In this document: in pieces, positions 33,867 through 42,511 of the stretch
How the letters are laid out: each line of letters begins with the position of its first letter
How positions within the stretch are numbered: the first letter of the stretch is position 1
Assembly (NCBI RefSeq): GCF_009362785.1
Contig: NZ_WHNQ01000023.1
Span: 62,001-126,000, forward strand
Length of the DNA stretch: 64,000 bases
From: Paraburkholderia atlantica
Lineage (GTDB): Bacteria; Pseudomonadota; Gammaproteobacteria; Burkholderiales; Burkholderiaceae
Direction: 5' to 3'
Notes under the pieces: model-generated
Seen by the model: only the letters and a program-made list of their open reading frames with translations
Databases searched by the model: none
What the model was told of the DNA's origin: nothing
Translations under genes and position numbers: made by a program

Positions 33867-33981
33867 TGCGGTTTTTCGCGCCCGTAGCGCGGATGCTCGC
33901 GGGCAGCAACCGTACCTCTCGTCTATGGTCTTTCTGGTCGCTGACGGCACTCGCACAGCGGATCATCGGGATAAGAAAAGC

Positions 33982-34017
33982 AAAAACCCCGTAAGTCGCT
34001 GAACTTACGGGGTTTTT
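33982..34017 (-). terminator. Terminator after tRNA-Ser
   Basis: Perfect stem AAAAACCCCGTAAGT / ACTTACGGGGTTTTT with a six-base loop; T run on both strands. Lies 10 bases past the tRNA 3' end. Confidence 0.88.
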
Positions 34018-34027
34018 CTTGGAAGAC

Positions 34028-34117
34028 TGGCGGAGGCGGTGAGATTCGAACTCACGGAAGGATTGCTCCTTCGCCGGTTTTCAAGACCGGTGCCTTAAAC
34101 CACTCGGCCACACCTCC
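34028..34117 (-). tRNA. tRNA-Ser (UGA anticodon)
   Basis: 90 nt with encoded CCA. Acceptor stem GGAGGTG / CGCCTCC (with a G-U type pair), anticodon stem CCGGT / ACCGG with loop CTTGAAA giving TGA, long variable arm CGAAGGAGCAATCCTTCCG, and T arm GTGAGTTCGAATCTCAC. The 3' end faces the remnant island. Confidence 0.95.
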
Positions 34118-34172
34118 AAGCCGCGAATTGTAACCTGGAAAGACTTCGCTGCCGAGTCCAGGCGAGTCGCCA

Positions 34173-35402
34173 TCACTGCGGATCCTTCAGAAATAGCGCC
34201 TGCAGGTCGTTCAGAAACGCCTGCCCGAGCGGCGTCGGCGCGATCCGTTCATGGTCGCGCGTGATCAGCTTGCGCCGCTCCGCTTCCTGCAACGCGGGTT
34301 CGATCGTCGTGATCGACAGACCCGTGCGTTCGATGAACCGATGCACCGGAAACCCTTCCACCAGGCGCAGTGCGTTCAGCATGAACTCGAACGGCAGATC
34401 GCGCGGTCCGACCTCGTGCTCTTCCTGCACGCTTGCCCCGGCCCTGGCCTGCTCGATGAACGTGGTCGGATGTTTATAACGCGCCTGACGCACGATGCGA
34501 TTCGGAAACGACAGCTTCGTATGCGCGCCCGCGCCGATGCCGAGATAGTCGCCGAAGCGCCAGTAGTTCAGATTGTGTTTGCTCTGCCGATGCGGCCGCG
34601 CGTACGCGGACACCTCGTAGCGCTCATAGCCGGCCTCGGCGGTGCGTTGATGAATCCAGTCCTGCATGTCCGCGGACGCATCGTCGTCGGGCAGCGCGGG
34701 CGGGAATTTGGCGAACAGCGTGTTCGGTTCGAGCGTCAGGTGATACAGCGACAGATGCGGCGGTGCAAACGACAACGCCGTTTCCACGTCGGCCTGGCAT
34801 TCGGCGAGCGTTTGCTTGGGCAGCGCGAACATCAGGTCGAGGTTGAAGTTGTCGAACGTGGTAGCGGCGACTTCGACCGCGTGGCGCGCTTGCGCCGCGT
34901 CGTGAATGCGGCCGAGCGCCTTCAGATGCGTTTCGTTGAAACTCTGGATGCCCACCGACAGCCGGTTCACGCCGCTCGCGCGAAACTGCGCGAATTTGTC
35001 GGCTTCGAACGTGCCGGGGTTCGCTTCGAGTGTGATTTCCGCGTCGGCGTCAAGCGGCAGCAGCGCGCGAATATCCGACAGCATGCGATCGAGCCCCGCC
35101 GCCGACAGCAAACTCGGCGTGCCCCCGCCGATGAATACCGTATGCACCTGGCGGCCCCAGATCAGTGGCAAGGCCATTTCCAGATCGGCGCGCAGCGCGT
35201 CGAGGTAGTCGTTCTCCGGGAACGACTCGCCTTTCCACTCGTGCGAATTGAAATCGCAATACGGGCACTTGCGCACGCACCACGGAAAATGCACATAAAG
35301 CGCCAGCGGCGGCAGCGACGTCAAACGGATGCCGCCCGGGGACGTGAATGCCTTGACGACACCGTTGCCGATGTCCGCCGGCGTCGATCGGATCGGAATC
35401 AC
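34173..35402 (-). CDS. hemW: Radical SAM heme chaperone HemW
   Basis: 409 residues. The [4Fe-4S]/SAM motif is CVRKCPYC (C42, C46, C49) in YVHFPWCVRKCPYCDFNSHE; GGGTPSLLS follows near 92. Length and the C-terminal HemN_C domain (RKLITRDHERIAPTPLGQAF) fit HemW, long called HemN-like oxygen-independent coproporphyrinogen oxidase but shown in other bacteria to transfer heme to respiratory enzymes. Its start overlaps the rdgB stop by four bases. The first 32 residues are poorly conserved, so the start could be later. Confidence 0.92.
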   Translation of the reverse strand: MIPIRSTPADIGNGVVKAFTSPGGIRLTSLPPLALYVHFPWCVRKCPYCDFNSHEWKGESFPENDYLDALRADLEMALPLIWGRQVHTVFIGGGTPSLLSAAGLDRMLSDIRALLPLDADAEITLEANPGTFEADKFAQFRASGVNRLSVGIQSFNETHLKALGRIHDAAQARHAVEVAATTFDNFNLDLMFALPKQTLAECQADVETALSFAPPHLSLYHLTLEPNTLFAKFPPALPDDDASADMQDWIHQRTAEAGYERYEVSAYARPHRQSKHNLNYWRFGDYLGIGAGAHTKLSFPNRIVRQARYKHPTTFIEQARAGASVQEEHEVGPRDLPFEFMLNALRLVEGFPVHRFIERTGLSITTIEPALQEAERRKLITRDHERIAPTPLGQAFLNDLQALFLKDPQ

Positions 35403-36004
35403 GCTTCCTCCGACAGGCGAGCGAGCAGTTGCCGCAGCGCGATCGCGCGATGACTGCTGGCGTTCTTGACCGCCGGCTCGAGTTCGGCGGCGCTCGCGTT
35501 CAGCGACGGCAGATAGAAGTACGGGTCGTAACCGAAGCCATGCTCGCCGCGCGGCGCGTCGAGGATTTCGCCATGCCAGCGGCCTTCCGCGATCAGCGGT
35601 TCAGGATCGTCCGCGTGACGCACGAGGGCGAGCACGCAGTAGTAATAGCCGCGGCGATCGCTCGCGCTCCGAAGTTCTTCGACGAGTCGCGCGTTGTTGG
35701 CCGCGTCGCTTTTTTCGCCGCCGGCGAGTTGCGCGAAGCGGGCCGAGTAGACACCCGGCGCACCGCGCAGCGCGCGCACGCAAAGGCCGGAGTCGTCGGC
35801 GAGCGCGGGCAGGCCGGTCAGCTTCGCCGCGTGACGCGCCTTGGCCAGCGCGTTTTCGACGAAGGTGGGGTGCGGCTCTTCAGCTTCCGGCACATTGAGT
35901 TCGCCTTGCGGAATCAACTCGATGCCGGCCGCGCCGAGTAGCGCCGCGAATTCGCGCAGCTTGCCCGCGTTGTTCGACGCGAGCACGACTTTTTTCAACG
36001 GCAT
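35399..36004 (-). CDS. rdgB: XTP/dITP pyrophosphatase RdgB
   Basis: 201 residues. Removes ITP, XTP and their deoxy forms from nucleotide pools. VVLASNNAGKLREFAALL is the substrate-loop signature, with ADDSGLCVRALRGAPGVYSA and GEHGFGYDPYFYLP as further family motifs. Start at 36004 chosen by homology to MPLKKVVLASNN; the frame is open further upstream into noncoding sequence. Overlaps hemW and lies 53 bases downstream of rph: an rph-rdgB-hemW operon. Confidence 0.95.
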   Translation of the reverse strand: MPLKKVVLASNNAGKLREFAALLGAAGIELIPQGELNVPEAEEPHPTFVENALAKARHAAKLTGLPALADDSGLCVRALRGAPGVYSARFAQLAGGEKSDAANNARLVEELRSASDRRGYYYCVLALVRHADDPEPLIAEGRWHGEILDAPRGEHGFGYDPYFYLPSLNASAAELEPAVKNASSHRAIALRQLLARLSEEA

Positions 36005-36057
36005 GCCCGACGTGATGCCGTGAGCATCGTTCTCGCCGCCGTCCTGACGAACCTCAT

Positions 36058-36795
36058 TCACTGCCGCACTCCCAGCGCTTCCTTCTGCTTCGCGATCAGC
36101 GTGCTGATGCCGTCGCTCGCGAGATCGAGCAGCGCATTCATTTCTTCGCGCGAAAAGGGCACGCCTTCCGCGGTGCCCTGAATTTCGACGAAACCGCCCG
36201 CGCCCGTCATCACGACGTTCATGTCGGTGTCGCACTGCGAGTCTTCGTCGTAGTCGAGGTCGAGCACCGGCACGCCGTCGTACACGCCCACCGAAATCGC
36301 GGCGACGTAATCTGTGATCGGCGAGCTTTCGATGCGGCCCGTGGCGAGCAATCTGGCGACCGCATCATGCGCGGCGACGAACGCGCCGGTGATGCTCGCG
36401 GTGCGTGTGCCGCCGTCGGCCTGGATCACGTCGCAGTCGAGATTGATCGTGCGCGCGCCGAGCTTTTCGAGATCGAACACCGAGCGCAGCGCGCGGCCGA
36501 TCAGCCGCTGAATCTCCTGCGTGCGGCCGGTCTGTTTGCCGCGCGCGGCTTCGCGGTCGCTGCGCGTATGCGTGGCGCGGGGCAGCATGCCGTATTCGGC
36601 GGTGAGCCAGCCCTGGCCGCGATCGCGCAGAAACGGCGGCACGCTCTCGCTGACGCTCGCGGTGCAGATCACCTTGGTGTCGCCGAACTCGACCAGCACC
36701 GAGCCCTCCGCATGCTTCGTGTAGTGACGCGTGATGCGCACGTCGCGCAACTGGTTGGGCTGGCGGCCGCTGGGGCGTTGGGTGTCGTTGCTCAT
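36058..36795 (-). CDS. rph: Ribonuclease PH
   Basis: 245 residues, phosphate-dependent 3'-to-5' exoribonuclease that trims tRNA 3' ends. RPSGRQPNQLRDVRITRHYT opens the conserved part, followed by GMLPRATHTRSDREAARGK and DCDVIQADGGTRTASITGAF with the catalytic Asp residues. The C-terminus is intact, unlike the frameshifted E. coli K-12 gene. ATG at 36795; divergent from yicC with about 340 bases between, in which both promoters should lie and I see no gene. Confidence 0.95.
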   Translation of the reverse strand: MSNDTQRPSGRQPNQLRDVRITRHYTKHAEGSVLVEFGDTKVICTASVSESVPPFLRDRGQGWLTAEYGMLPRATHTRSDREAARGKQTGRTQEIQRLIGRALRSVFDLEKLGARTINLDCDVIQADGGTRTASITGAFVAAHDAVARLLATGRIESSPITDYVAAISVGVYDGVPVLDLDYDEDSQCDTDMNVVMTGAGGFVEIQGTAEGVPFSREEMNALLDLASDGISTLIAKQKEALGVRQ

Positions 36796-37132
36796 GTCGG
36801 AATGGGTCGCGTTGTGTGCCGAAAGGCCGGAAGAGGGGCGGAGGAAAAACCCTAATTTTACCGCCGATCGAATAGGGCGGTTGCCCATACGCATGGCACA
36901 CAAGCTTGCGGGTGATGAATGCCGCATGAGCGCGCGACGGTCATCGCGACGACGAGCGGCTATCCGTACCGTGAAAGCAGCCGCGTGTCGGGCCGTATCC
37001 GTGCTCGCTCGCGAGCGGATGGCGCCGCCAAAAATGGGATAATGCCGGTTCCCCGCCCCGCGTCTCGTACACGCCGGGCGATCCGCTTCTCAGGCCATCG
37101 TCGAACGCATGGCCGCAATCGCGAGAAATACG

Positions 37133-38056
37133 ATGATCTACAGCATGACTGGCTATGCGAGCGCTACGCGGGAACTCGTGGCGGCTTCGGGCACTGGCGG
37201 CGTCAGCGTGTCGGTCGAATTGCGCACGGTGAACTCGCGCTTTCTCGATCTGAACTTCCGCATGCCGGAAGACGTGCGCGTCGTCGAACCGACGCTGCGC
37301 GAAATGCTGATGAACAAGCTGTCGCGCGGCAAGGTCGACATTCGCGTGAATTTGCAGCGCAGCGAGCAGTCGGCGAACGCGGGCGCGATCAACCGCGATG
37401 CGCTCGCGCAACTCGCGCAGCTGGAACGCGCCGTGCTCGACACGTTTCCGGAAGCCGGCCGTCTGCGGACTGGCGAAATTCTGCGCTGGCCGGGCGTGCT
37501 CGCCGAAAGCGGCATCGCGCCCGAGACGTTGCGCGACACGGTGCTCGCGTGCGGCAAGCAGGCAATCGCGGACCTGATCGACGTGCGCGCGCGCGAAGGC
37601 GCGCAACTCGCGACGATGCTGCTCGGCAACGTCACCGAAATGGAAACGATCGTCACGAAGATCACGCCGCTCGTGCCCGAGCTGATTGCGCGGCATCAGC
37701 AGAAGATCGTCGAGCGTCTGCAGGAGGCGCTCGGCATCGCCGCGCCGGATGGGGCCGCGACGATCGTGTCGCGCGAAGAGATCAACGAGCGGATTCGCCA
37801 GGAAGTGACGATGTACGGCATTCGCATCGACATCGCCGAAGAGCTGTCGCGCCTCACCGCGCACTTGAACGAAACGCGTCACGTGATCGAGAAGGGCGGC
37901 AAGGTCGGCAAGCGGCTCGACTTCATGATGCAGGAGCTGAACCGCGAAGCGAACACGCTCGGTTCGAAGGCGGCGGCGAAGGAACTCGCGGATTCGTCGA
38001 TGACGCTGAAGCTGCTGATCGAACAGATGCGCGAGCAGGTACAGAATCTCGAATAA
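37133..38056 (+). CDS. YicC family endoribonuclease-like protein
   Basis: 307 residues. MIYSMTGYASATRELVA and ELRTVNSRFLDLNFRMPED at the N-terminus and KVGKRLDFMMQELNREANTL, GSKAAAKELADSSMTLKLLI at the C-terminus match YicC, shown in E. coli to be an endoribonuclease affecting RyhB decay. The ATG at 37133 begins the conserved protein; an ATG 24 bases upstream is possible. Followed 17 bases later by gmk, the same order as in many proteobacteria. Confidence 0.93.
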   Translation: MIYSMTGYASATRELVAASGTGGVSVSVELRTVNSRFLDLNFRMPEDVRVVEPTLREMLMNKLSRGKVDIRVNLQRSEQSANAGAINRDALAQLAQLERAVLDTFPEAGRLRTGEILRWPGVLAESGIAPETLRDTVLACGKQAIADLIDVRAREGAQLATMLLGNVTEMETIVTKITPLVPELIARHQQKIVERLQEALGIAAPDGAATIVSREEINERIRQEVTMYGIRIDIAEELSRLTAHLNETRHVIEKGGKVGKRLDFMMQELNREANTLGSKAAAKELADSSMTLKLLIEQMREQVQNLE

Positions 38057-38073
38057 GGCTGGAGCACTACATC

Positions 38074-38757
38074 ATGACCGACCACCATCCACGCGAAGCC
38101 GGCGCGCCGCGCCATCCGTACGCCGGCGCCTATCCCGGCAATCTGTTCATGGTCGTCGCGCCGTCGGGCGCGGGCAAGTCGACGCTCGTCAACGCGCTGC
38201 TTGCGGGCGACGACGCGATCCGTCTGTCGATCTCGTACACGACGCGCCCGCCGCGTCCGAAGGAGCAGGACGGCGAGCACTATCACTTCACGACCGTCGA
38301 AGATTTCATGCGGCGTCACGACGCGGGCGAGTTTCTCGAAAGTGCGGAAGTGCACGGCAACTACTACGGCACGTCGCGCGTGTGGATCGAGGAGCAGATG
38401 AAAAACGGCCATGACGTGCTGCTCGAAATCGACTGGCAGGGCGCGCAACAGGTGAAGAAGCAGTTCCACAATGCGGTGGAGATTTTCATTCTGCCGCCGT
38501 CGCTCGAAGCGCTCGAAGAGCGTCTGAAAAAGCGCGGCCAGGACGAACCGAACGTGATCACGCGACGCCTGCTCGCGGCAGGCGGTGAGATCGCGCACGC
38601 GGCCGAAGCGGAGTACGTCGTGATCAACGAAAACTTCGATCGCGCGTTGGCTGAATTGCAATGCCTCGTCGGCGCGACGCGCTCGCGCTTCGCGTCGCAG
38701 TACGCGCGTCACACGCAGCTTTTCATGCAGCTCGGCATCCACCTGCCGCACCCGTGA
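38074..38757 (+). CDS. gmk: Guanylate kinase
   Basis: 227 residues. P-loop VVAPSGAGKSTLVNALL at about 27-43, GMP-binding SYTTRPPRPKEQDGEHYHF, and the lid/core segment DVLLEIDWQGAQQVKKQF. The first 20 residues (MTDHHPREAGAPRHPYAGAY) are an unconserved extension. GGAG lies 9 bases before the ATG. Converts GMP to GDP; followed by rpoZ and spoT, linking it physically with (p)ppGpp metabolism. Confidence 0.96.
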   Translation: MTDHHPREAGAPRHPYAGAYPGNLFMVVAPSGAGKSTLVNALLAGDDAIRLSISYTTRPPRPKEQDGEHYHFTTVEDFMRRHDAGEFLESAEVHGNYYGTSRVWIEEQMKNGHDVLLEIDWQGAQQVKKQFHNAVEIFILPPSLEALEERLKKRGQDEPNVITRRLLAAGGEIAHAAEAEYVVINENFDRALAELQCLVGATRSRFASQYARHTQLFMQLGIHLPHP

Positions 38758-38817
38758 GCGCGGCGTGCTGTCAGGCACATAAGGTAGAATAAGCAACATA
38801 CTGAGAAGGAACCCAAC

Positions 38818-39021
38818 ATGGCCCGCATTACCGTCGAAGACTGCCTCAAACAGATCCCGAACCGTTTCGAACTCGCGCTTGCCGCAACCTATCGCGCGCG
38901 TCAGCTCGCGCAAGGCCACACGCCGAAGATCGAAAGCCGCGACAAGCCCACCGTCCTCGCGCTGCGTGAAATCGCATCGGGTCAGGTCGGCGTCGAAATG
39001 CTCAAGAAGGTGCCGGTCTAA
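38818..39021 (+). CDS. rpoZ: RNA polymerase omega subunit
   Basis: 67 residues, MARITVEDCLKQIPNRFELA, with KPTVLALREIASGQVGVEML at the C-terminus. Assists assembly of beta-prime and forms part of the ppGpp site 1 on RNA polymerase. Ribosome binding site GAGAAGGA 8 bases upstream. A TAGAAT hexamer at 38785-38790 could be a -10 element of an internal promoter, but its -35 is weak. Confidence 0.97.
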   Translation: MARITVEDCLKQIPNRFELALAATYRARQLAQGHTPKIESRDKPTVLALREIASGQVGVEMLKKVPV

Positions 39022-39120
39022 GGCGCACGGATTTTCGTTTTCGACTTACCCGGTATTCGCCACACCGGATTGCTCAACGTGCAGAACTGTGTCCAACCCT
39101 GACCGCTACCGGAGGCGACC

Positions 39121-41481
39121 ATGAGTGCTACCCCGCCCACCGCCACGGAAGCGGAACACGACACCGACGCACCGTCGTCTGCACGCAAGTACATCGACGC
39201 GGTCCTCGAGCAATCGTTTCGTCATCTGTTCGGGCCGACCGCCACGCCGGAGCAGCCGCGCCGGCATGACGTCGTCTCCATCGCCAATCTGACGTCCGCG
39301 TTGGCCGGCTACCTGCCGCCGGAAGAAATCAAGGACGTCAAGGCGGCGTTTCACTTCAGCGACGAAGCCCACCTCGGCCAGTATCGCCAGAGCGGCGAGC
39401 CCTACATCACGCATCCGGTCGCAGTCGCGGAAATCTGCGCGGGCTGGAATCTCGACGCCCAGTCGATCATGGCGGCGCTCCTGCACGACGTGATGGAAGA
39501 CCAGGGCGTGACCAAGGCGGAGCTCGCCGAGCGCTTCGGCGCGAAGGTCGCGGAACTGGTCGACGGGTTGTCCAAGCTGGACAAAATGGAGTTTCGCAAT
39601 CGCGAGGAAGCGCAGGCGGAGAACTTCCGCAAAATGCTGCTCGCAATGGCGCGCGACGTGCGCGTGATCCTCGTGAAGCTCGCGGACCGGCTCCACAACA
39701 TGCGCACGCTCGGCGCGGTGCCGCCGGAGAAACGTCGCCGCGTGGCGCGCGAAACGCTCGACATTTACGCGCCGATCGCTCATCGGCTCGGCCTGAACAA
39801 TACCTATCGCGAACTGCAGGACCTGAGCTTCGCGAACTTCAACCCGCACCGTTACGCGACGCTCGAGAAAGCCGTGAAGGCGGCGCGCGGTAATCGTCGC
39901 GAGGTGGTCGGCAAGATTCTCGAATCGGTGCAGCGTGCGATTGCCGACGCAAAGCTCGACGCCGAAGTCACCGGTCGCGAGAAAACCATCTTCAGCATCT
40001 ACAAGAAGATGCGCGACAAGCAGCTGTCGTTCTCGCAGGTGCTCGACGTGTATGGTTTTCGCGTGGTCGTCGACAGCGCGCTCGAGTGCTACACCTGCAT
40101 CGGCGCGCTGCATGCGCTGTTCAAACCGGTGCCGGGCAAGTTCAAGGACTACATCGCGATCCCGAAGGTGAACGGCTACCAGTCGCTGCACACCACGCTC
40201 GTCGGCCCGTTCGGCGCGCCGATCGAGTTCCAGGTGCGCACGCGCAAGATGCACGAGATCGCCGAGGCGGGCGTCGCCGCGCATTGGCTGTACAAGAACG
40301 GCAGCGCGGATCTGAACGACGTGCAAAAGCGCGCGCATCAGTGGCTGAAGTCGCTGCTCGACATTCAGAGCGAAGCGGGCGATTCGAGCGAATTCCTCGA
40401 GCACGTGAAGATCGACCTGTTCCCGGACGCGGTCTACGTGTTCACACCGAAGTCGAAGATCATGGCGCTGCCGCGCGGCGCCACCGCGCTCGACTTCGCA
40501 TATTCGATCCACAGTGACCTCGGCAACCAGTGCGTCGCGGTGAAGATCAACAACGAGCTGTTGCCGTTGCGTACCGAGCTGAAGAGCGGCGACATCGTCG
40601 AAGTGATCACGGCGCCGTATTCGAAGCCGAACCCCGCGTGGCTCGGCTTCGTGCGCAGCGGCAAGGCGCGCTCGGCGATCCGTCATTATCTGAAGACGAT
40701 GCGCCTGAACGAGTCGGTGCAGCTCGGCGAGCGTCTCGTCGATCAGGCGTTGAAGGGCTACGGCCTCGCGCTGTCGGACGTGACGCCGGAAGCGTGGGAA
40801 AAGCTCGTGCAGTGGACGGGCAACAAAAACCGTCAGGAAATTTTCGCGGACATCGGTCTCGGCCGGCGGGTCGCCGCGGTGATGGCCAAGCGCATCGAAG
40901 TGCTGATGAGCGGGCGGGACGCCGACGACGACGGCTCGCGCTCCGAATCCGGCTCGACGCCGCATGCGCCGCCGGTGGTCATCACTGGTACCGAAGGCAT
41001 GTCGGTGCAGCTGTCCGCGTGTTGCCGTCCGATTCCGGGCGACGACATCATGGGCTATATCGGCATCGGCCTCGGCATGGCGATCCATACCACCGACTGC
41101 CGCGTCGCGCAGCGTATCCACCGGCGCGATCCGGGTCGCTGGATCGACGTCGCGTGGGCGCCGCAGCCCGGGCGTCTGTTCGATGTCGCGGTCAAGGTGC
41201 TGGTCAAGAACACCAAGGGCGTATTTGCCCGCGTAGCGGCCGACATCACGTCGGCGGACGCGAACATCGTCCATATTGCGATGGACGAAGATCTGTCGCA
41301 GGAATCCACGATTCTGCGCTTCGTGATTCAGGTCAGCGATCGTGTGCATCTGGCCAATGTAATGCGGCGCGTGCGCACGAACCCGGACGTCATGCGCATC
41401 ACGCGTGAGCGGCCGAGTGAAGAAGGGCATCACCGCCACGACGGCGGCATGCGCATCGACCGCGAGCGCGCGGATTACTGA
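39121..41481 (+). CDS. spoT: Bifunctional (p)ppGpp synthetase/hydrolase, RelA/SpoT family
   Basis: 786 residues. Domains in order: HD hydrolase (about 75-230, ITHPVAVAEICAGWNL, AALLHDVMEDQG), synthetase (about 270-410, SIYKKMRDKQLSFSQVLDVYGFR split around DYIAIPKVNGYQSLHTT), TGS (about 435-500, DLFPDAVYVFTPKSK), helical and zinc-finger-like region with LSACCRPIPGDDIMGYIG, and a C-terminal ACT domain. The intact HD histidine/aspartate pair supports hydrolase activity, so SpoT type. An Asp/Ser-rich insertion (DADDDGSRSESGSTPHAPP) precedes the zinc-finger part. Downstream of rpoZ by 99 bases, the standard gmk-rpoZ-spoT order. Confidence 0.95.
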   Translation: MSATPPTATEAEHDTDAPSSARKYIDAVLEQSFRHLFGPTATPEQPRRHDVVSIANLTSALAGYLPPEEIKDVKAAFHFSDEAHLGQYRQSGEPYITHPVAVAEICAGWNLDAQSIMAALLHDVMEDQGVTKAELAERFGAKVAELVDGLSKLDKMEFRNREEAQAENFRKMLLAMARDVRVILVKLADRLHNMRTLGAVPPEKRRRVARETLDIYAPIAHRLGLNNTYRELQDLSFANFNPHRYATLEKAVKAARGNRREVVGKILESVQRAIADAKLDAEVTGREKTIFSIYKKMRDKQLSFSQVLDVYGFRVVVDSALECYTCIGALHALFKPVPGKFKDYIAIPKVNGYQSLHTTLVGPFGAPIEFQVRTRKMHEIAEAGVAAHWLYKNGSADLNDVQKRAHQWLKSLLDIQSEAGDSSEFLEHVKIDLFPDAVYVFTPKSKIMALPRGATALDFAYSIHSDLGNQCVAVKINNELLPLRTELKSGDIVEVITAPYSKPNPAWLGFVRSGKARSAIRHYLKTMRLNESVQLGERLVDQALKGYGLALSDVTPEAWEKLVQWTGNKNRQEIFADIGLGRRVAAVMAKRIEVLMSGRDADDDGSRSESGSTPHAPPVVITGTEGMSVQLSACCRPIPGDDIMGYIGIGLGMAIHTTDCRVAQRIHRRDPGRWIDVAWAPQPGRLFDVAVKVLVKNTKGVFARVAADITSADANIVHIAMDEDLSQESTILRFVIQVSDRVHLANVMRRVRTNPDVMRITRERPSEEGHHRHDGGMRIDRERADY

Positions 41482-41600
41482 GCGGCTTCCGACTGGGCGT
41501 CGGCGCGGCCTGGACTGGCGCAGCACGCCAGCCAGGCATCTTTCGTGCGGCTCAGGATACAACTGAAGGCAAGTCTCACCTGAACCCGGGGAGAACGCAG

Positions 41601-42086
41601 ATGAACGTATCCGACCTCGCTGGCGTGGCGCTCGATTACTGGGTGGCGCGCAGCCTGCACGACTTCGTGCGCGAAATCTACTTTACCGATAGTGGCGAGA
41701 CTGTCGCGATCCGCGGCAACGATCGTGGTCGTCCGTGGGACGGGCGGTTCACGCCTTGCACGTCATGGGAGGCGGCTGCCGTTGTGCTCGAGCGCGCGAT
41801 GCGCCTCGACGTGCGCGAGCAGAGCGAAAAAGGAGCGTTGTGCGTCGCGGAGTTCAAAGACGGCCAGCGAGCCTCGGAGGGCAGGGGCGACTCGCTGCGC
41901 ATTGCTTTGCTGCGGGCGTTTGTCGCGAGCCATTTTGGCGATACCGTTGACGACGTGCTGCGGGAGCGCCAGGCACTGACAGGCATGCGGGCCGAGACGA
42001 TCAGCGAGCAGACGGTAGGCGGGGTTGTCGAGGACTTGCCGCACCCGGACGGGCAGATTGGGGATATCCAGTCGCCGCCGCGTTGA
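41601..42086 (+). CDS. DUF2591 (NinX-like) protein
   Basis: 161 residues. MNVSDLAGVALDYWVARSLH resembles the N-terminus of phage NinX/DUF2591 proteins, which are small proteins of unknown function found in prophages and as chromosomal singletons. The middle FTPCTSWEAAAVVLERAM and the end ALLRAFVASHFGDTVDDV also fit. GGGAG precedes the ATG by 8 bases. It sits alone between spoT and the tRNA-Arg pair, with no other phage genes near, so it is either a domesticated copy or a prophage leftover. Confidence 0.7.
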   Translation: MNVSDLAGVALDYWVARSLHDFVREIYFTDSGETVAIRGNDRGRPWDGRFTPCTSWEAAAVVLERAMRLDVREQSEKGALCVAEFKDGQRASEGRGDSLRIALLRAFVASHFGDTVDDVLRERQALTGMRAETISEQTVGGVVEDLPHPDGQIGDIQSPPR

Positions 42087-42120
42087 GTTGCCGGCGCACG
42101 GGCACGGCTTGGGGCGTCAG

Positions 42121-42154
42121 AAAAAACAAAGGGCCTTCCGATTGGAAGGCCCTT
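42121..42154 (-). terminator. Terminator after the tRNA-Arg pair
   Basis: AAGGGCCTTCC / GGAAGGCCCTT stem with a four-base loop and TTTGTTTTTT on the minus strand, 7 bases beyond the tRNA 3' end. Confidence 0.85.
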
Positions 42155-42160
42155 CATGGA

Positions 42161-42237
42161 TGGCGCGGCTGGCAGGATTCGAACCCACGACCCCTTGGTT
42201 CGTAGCCAAGTACTCTATCCAACTGAGCTACAGCCGC
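42161..42237 (-). tRNA. tRNA-Arg (ACG anticodon), copy 1
   Basis: 77 nt with encoded CCA. Acceptor GCGGCTG / CAGCCGC, anticodon stem CTTGG / CCAAG with loop CTACGAA giving ACG (A34 becomes inosine), T arm GTGGGTTCGAATCCTGC. Identical to the copy at 42312. Confidence 0.95.
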
Positions 42238-42311
42238 ACGCAAAACGGTGATGCTTACTGCAAAAACCGGTGAAACCTGAGAACTCCCGGCAAGGAAGTT
42301 CTCGAATAAGG

Positions 42312-42388
42312 TGGCGCGGCTGGCAGGATTCGAACCCACGACCCCTTGGTTCGTAGCCAAGTACTCTATCCAACTGAGCTACAGCCGC
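42312..42388 (-). tRNA. tRNA-Arg (ACG anticodon), copy 2
   Basis: Identical in sequence to the copy at 42161, 74 bases upstream of it on the same strand. Probably one transcript carrying both, ended by the hairpin at 42121. Confidence 0.95.
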
Positions 42389-42511
42389 ACACAGAAACGA
42401 GATTATAGCCAACAGATTCGAAAAATGGAAGCCCATCACGGCGATTTGTGTCGCGAGCCCAATCGTGTAACCTTTTATCAGGTTGTTGCTAGCAGCTGTT
42501 AATGGATGATT

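Noticed and set aside
32646..34041. Nine-base match GAGGCGGTG near the end of ridA and in the 3' end of tRNA-Ser as an att repeat pair
   Set aside because: Too short in GC-rich DNA, and one copy lies inside ridA coding sequence; not enough to call attL/attR.
39106..41562. Very long open frame (818 codons) on the minus strand opposite spoT
   Set aside because: It is a GC-driven shadow of spoT, with Arg/His-rich composition and no family motifs; spoT on the plus strand has full domain support.
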